This document shows positions 6,010 to 8,388 of a DNA stretch of 8,388 nt, piece after piece; position 1 is the stretch's first letter, and each line of letters opens with the position of its first letter. Below the pieces are notes generated by a model. That model was not told the DNA's origin, did no database searches, and saw nothing but the letters and a program-made list of their open reading frames with translations. The translations under genes and the position numbers were made by a program. The DNA is from Chloroflexales bacterium (GTDB lineage Bacteria > Chloroflexota > Chloroflexia > Chloroflexales > Chloroflexaceae), in assembly GCA_013336035.1 (NCBI GenBank), contig JAAXUL010000309.1, positions 1-8,388 of the forward strand, read 5' to 3'.

Positions 6010-6111
6010 GGCTCGTGCCGTGATTCGCCGCAATCAGCGAGCGCGTCGTGTCGCAGCGCCACGTCTGCCGTAGGCATGGCTGGCCCGCGCTCAGCCGCGC
6101 ACGCCCCGGCA

Positions 6112-6120
6112 TGGTATGAT
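6112..6120 (+). promoter_or_regulatory. Extended -10 promoter for the ASCH gene
   Basis: TGGTATGAT is an extended -10 element (TGn plus TATGAT). It would start transcription about 28 bases before the ATG at 6155. No -35 hexamer is visible at 16-18 bases. It has the same layout as the element before the SEC-C gene. Confidence 0.5.
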
Positions 6121-6154
6121 CTTGGCGGCCTGGTTGACCGCTGAGGAAACCCGC

Positions 6155-6664
6155 ATGAACCCTGATGCGATCGCCCAATTCTGGCAGGCCTACCTGGCGA
6201 TCCTCCCGCCTGACGCCCCGCACCGTCAGGTGCGCTACATTGCCGAATCGTTTGGCGACAATCCTGCCCTCGCCGACGAGCTCGGGGCCTTGATACGCCA
6301 GGGCCGCAAGACCGCGACCTGCTCGGCGCTGTGGGAGTGGGAGGCCGAGGGCACGCCGATCCCCCAGCCGGGCCTGATCACCATCGTCCTTGACGGCCCC
6401 GGTCAGCCACTGTGCATTATCGAGACCACTGAGGTGACCGTGCGTGCCTACAACGAAGTAGCCGCGGCCTTCGCCGCCGCAGAGGGCGAGGGCGACCGCT
6501 CGTTGGCCTCTTGGCGTGAAGCGCACTGGCGTTACTTCAGCCGAGTGCTCCCGCGTATTGGGCGCGCCCCGACCGAGGACATGCCTCTGGTCTGCGAGCA
6601 CTTTCGTCTGCTCTACCCGCTGGTATCCGCAGCCAGTGCCCAGGGAGGAGCTGATGCAGATTGA
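6155..6664 (+). CDS. ASCH-domain protein
   Basis: A 169-residue protein of the ASCH superfamily, a beta-barrel fold related to PUA domains and thought to bind RNA or nucleotides. Evidence is the RQGRKTATCSALWEWEAEGT block at residues 49-68 (the GRKTAT turn is the family mark), IETTEVTVRAYNEV at about 90-103, then EGEGDRSLASWREAHWRYFS at 110-129 and the closing EDMPLVCEHFRLLYP. ATG 6155 was preferred to the in-frame ATG at 6116 because the latter overlaps the -10 element and GAGGA stands before 6155. The end overlaps the next gene by 11 bases, so the two are translationally linked. The specific substrate is unknown. Length and motifs are intact. Confidence 0.9.
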   Translation: MNPDAIAQFWQAYLAILPPDAPHRQVRYIAESFGDNPALADELGALIRQGRKTATCSALWEWEAEGTPIPQPGLITIVLDGPGQPLCIIETTEVTVRAYNEVAAAFAAAEGEGDRSLASWREAHWRYFSRVLPRIGRAPTEDMPLVCEHFRLLYPLVSAASAQGGADAD

Positions 6665-7043
6665 GCACATCGCGATCTGGACACACGACCTGGAGCGCCT
6701 GCGGGCCTTCTACGAGACCTACTTCGGCGCCAGCGCCGGTGCGAAGTACCACAACCCCGATCACCAGTTCGAGTCGTACTTCCTGAGCTTCGCGTCGGGA
6801 GCGCGGCTGGAGCTGATGCAGATGGCCGGGGTGCCGGCCTCGCGCGACGACAAGCGGGCCCAGTTCACCGGCTACATCCACCTGGCGCTCGCCACGGGCT
6901 CGACCGAGGCAGTGGATGTGCTCACGGAGCGGCTGCGCGCCGGCGGCTACCCCGTCCTCGACGGCCCCCGCTGGACAGGCGACGGTTACTACGAGAGCGT
7001 CGTCCAGGATCCCGACGGCAACCGCATCGAGATCACGGTGTAG
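6654..7043 (+). CDS. VOC-family (glyoxalase-like) protein with a full metal site
   Basis: A 129-residue single-domain VOC protein. The four usual metal ligands are all in place: H5 (MQIEHIAIW), E53 (ARLELMQ), H76 (YIHLALA) and E126 (NRIEITV), so it is likely an active metalloenzyme such as a lactoylglutathione-lyase-like or thiol-conjugate lyase. The substrate is not known. The start ATG lies inside the end of the ASCH gene, 11 bases before its stop ends, with GGGAGGAG directly upstream. This fixes the start and shows coupled translation. Compared with the VOC protein at 4157-4525, which lacks the last ligand, this is a distinct subfamily and not a recent copy. Confidence 0.92.
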   Translation: MQIEHIAIWTHDLERLRAFYETYFGASAGAKYHNPDHQFESYFLSFASGARLELMQMAGVPASRDDKRAQFTGYIHLALATGSTEAVDVLTERLRAGGYPVLDGPRWTGDGYYESVVQDPDGNRIEITV

Positions 7044-7118
7044 GGTCGGTGTTGCCTCTGAGCCGGCCTGAGCAGCCCAAGATTCCACCAGCGGTTCACC
7101 AATCAGCAGAGGTCATCC

Positions 7119-7570
7119 ATGAAGATTGGCTTAGCATCGCCCCACATCGCCACCAGCCTGGAGGAAGGCCTGGCCACGGTCGAGCAGCTCCTGGCCAACG
7201 CCGCGGCCCAGGGCGCGAAGATCGTGTGCTTCCCGGAAGCCTACCTCCCTGGCTTGCGCGGGCAGGATTTTGACGTCCTGCCCTTTGAACAGCCAGAGCA
7301 GGAGCGGGTGCTCCAGGCCGTGTCTGCGTGGGGGCGCACCTATGGGGTAGCGGTCATCCTCGGGATGGAGCGGCTCACAGCGGCGGGGAGGGAGAATGTC
7401 GCGGTGGTCATCGACGCCCAGGGGCAGATCAGGGCTACCAGACCAAGAACCAGCTGTATCCGACCGAAGAGGCGTTCTATGTGCCCGGGACGACCCGGCG
7501 CATCTTCGAGATCAACGGGCTGCGGTTCGGTATCGCGATCTGCCATGAGGGCTGGCGCTATCCCGATCGG
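7119..7570 (+). pseudogene. N-terminal half of a nitrilase-superfamily amidase, frameshifted and truncated
   Basis: Carbon-nitrogen hydrolases cut amides or nitriles with a Glu-Lys-Cys triad. Reading from ATG 7119, E40 stands in KIVCFPEAYLPG. After IDAQGQI one base is missing near 7431; moving to the next frame gives GYQTKNQLYPTEEAFYVPG with K about 110, then FGIAICHEGWRYPD with C about 142. All three catalytic residues and their spacing are as expected. The sequence then breaks off at RYPD, near 7565-7570, where a normal member (about 250-280 residues) would continue for over 100 more. DUF1697 sequence follows at once. The gene has thus both a frameshift and a deletion of its 3' half and is unlikely to work. 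AGAGGT before the ATG is a modest ribosome site. Confidence 0.82.
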
Positions 7571-7977
7571 CCGAGCGTGATGCCGCGCAGCTGGAAGCAA
7601 CGCTCGCGGGTCACCTCCAGGCACGGCTTGGGTACGCGGTGGCCACGTTTCTGCGCACGCCGCCGGAGCTGGCGGCGATTGCCGCCTATGTGCCCTTTAC
7701 CGACCCGGGGCTTGACGCTGGCACCGCGACCCTGCCGATCATATTTCTCGCCAAGGTGCCACCCGTTGCCCTGCACGACCAGCTGCGGGCCTGCGAGACC
7801 CCGATGGACGCCCTGCATGTCCACGGGCGCGAGATCTACTGGCTCTGGCAGGGCAAGACGATGGAGTCGCTGATCGATTGGCCGCGGGTGGGCAAAGCGC
7901 TGGCCTTGCCCCCGCTCACTGTCCGCAACGCGACGACGATTCGCAAGCTGGCGGCGAAGTATGCCGCAGCGCCCTGA
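7570..7977 (+). pseudogene. C-terminal two thirds of a DUF1697 gene
   Basis: In the third plus frame, from about 7570 to TGA 7975-7977, the strand reads ERDAAQLEATLAGHLQARLG, YAVATFLRTPPELAAIAAYV, a middle segment, then DALHVHGREIYWLWQGKTME and ATTIRKLAAKYAAAP. This is the helix, strand and C-terminal TxRNxxTxxKL pattern of DUF1697, a family of about 180 residues of unknown function. The expected N-terminus (MTxYIALLRGINVGG-type) and the first 50 or so residues are absent, and the join to the amidase half is abrupt. An internal in-frame ATG at 7639 gives 112 residues but no ribosome site is seen there, so expression is doubtful. Confidence 0.78.
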
Positions 7978-8027
7978 CGCGAGTTGCGGCGATCGGGGCA
8001 GGGCAGCGCAGAAAGGAACCGACGGGT

Positions 8028-8388
8028 ATGCTGATCACGCTCCCGGCGCACCGCGCGCGCTTCCAGTGGGCCCACGAGCCGCCGGCCTGGCAGCTCACCG
8101 ACGTGCTGGAGCTCACCACCGCCCCCGACACCGACTACTGGCAGCGCACCCACTATGGCTTCCAGCGCGACAACGGGCACTTCTTCTTCACCCCGCTGCG
8201 CGGCGATTTCACGCTCCGCGCCGAGCTCCACAGCGCGCCGAACGCGCAGTACGACCAGTGCGGCCTGCTCGCCCGGGCAAGCGCCGCGACCTGGGTGAAG
8301 TGCTCGGCTGAGTACGAGACCGCAACCCAGAGCCGCCTCGGCTCGGTGGTCACCAACCACGGCTACTCCGACTGGTCGACCCAGGACG
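8028..8388 (+). CDS. DUF1349 protein, 3' end beyond the window
   Basis: The first 120 codons of a DUF1349-type protein (a concanavalin-A-like beta-sandwich, about 190-200 residues when complete; a yeast relative is known as regulation of enolase protein 1). Family marks are DTDYWQRTHYGFQRDNGHFF at residues 34-53, DFTLRAEL at 60-67, QYDQCGLLAR at 74-83, WVKCSAEYE at 89-97 and SRLGSVVTNHGYSDWST at 102-118. ATG 8028 follows AAAGGAACC about ten bases upstream, 50 bases after the DUF1697 remnant. The frame is open to the edge. The protein probably binds a carbohydrate-like ligand or acts on a sugar, but this is inferred only from the fold. Confidence 0.86.
   Translation, partial: MLITLPAHRARFQWAHEPPAWQLTDVLELTTAPDTDYWQRTHYGFQRDNGHFFFTPLRGDFTLRAELHSAPNAQYDQCGLLARASAATWVKCSAEYETATQSRLGSVVTNHGYSDWSTQD

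Noticed and set aside
6020..6035. Small inverted repeat TGATT-CGCCGC-AATCA upstream of the MerR promoter
   Set aside because: Only five base pairs, no T run and no gene end nearby, so neither a terminator nor an operator is supported.

Overview
The window is high-GC bacterial DNA with short, tightly packed genes, GGAGG-type ribosome binding sites and sigma70-like promoters. The gene set (SEC-C, DinB, DUF1801, DUF1697, DUF1349, VOC, RibD_C reductase, TipA-like MerR, ASCH) suggests a Chloroflexota chromosome, possibly Chloroflexales. That is an inference from family content; there is no rRNA or marker gene to prove it. No RNA gene, CRISPR array or insertion sequence was seen.

Layout. On the minus strand at the left edge, a SEC-C zinc-motif protein (1030-413) is followed after 13 bases by a DinB-family gene cut by the window edge (399-1). 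A plus-strand hypothetical gene (about 1230-1754) with an unclear, perhaps lost, 5' end comes next, then a complete RhtB/LysE-type exporter (1933-2565). From 4525 down to 2594 runs a minus-strand operon: VOC protein, RibD_C/DHFR-like reductase, SnoaL-like protein and a DUF1801 gene carrying three frameshifts. Its promoter is the best in the window (TTGACG, 17 bases, TATAGT). On the plus strand, a small membrane-protein gene with one frameshift (4831-5119) runs into the C-terminal remnant of a probable CDP-alcohol phosphatidyltransferase (5123-5377). Facing them is a TipA-like MerR regulator (5932-about 5486) that has lost most of its ligand domain but keeps a MerR-type promoter/operator with a 19-base spacer. 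A plus-strand run then follows: ASCH protein overlapping a VOC protein (6155-7043), the front half of a nitrilase-superfamily amidase with a frameshift, the rear half of a DUF1697 gene joined directly to it (7119-7977), and the start of a DUF1349 gene (8028 to the edge).

The theme is gene decay among small accessory enzymes and stress or resistance-type proteins. At least five loci are broken or partial: DUF1801 (one frameshifted copy plus two shorter relics), the membrane protein, the CDP-alcohol phosphatidyltransferase, the MerR regulator, and the amidase/DUF1697 joint. Single-base frameshifts could be sequencing errors. The gene-half losses and the relics cannot be explained that way, although a misassembly could make a false joint. 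I see no new multi-gene system here. The most useful observations are the amidase/DUF1697 deletion joint, the scattered DUF1801 relics, and the intact MerR operator in front of a truncated regulator.
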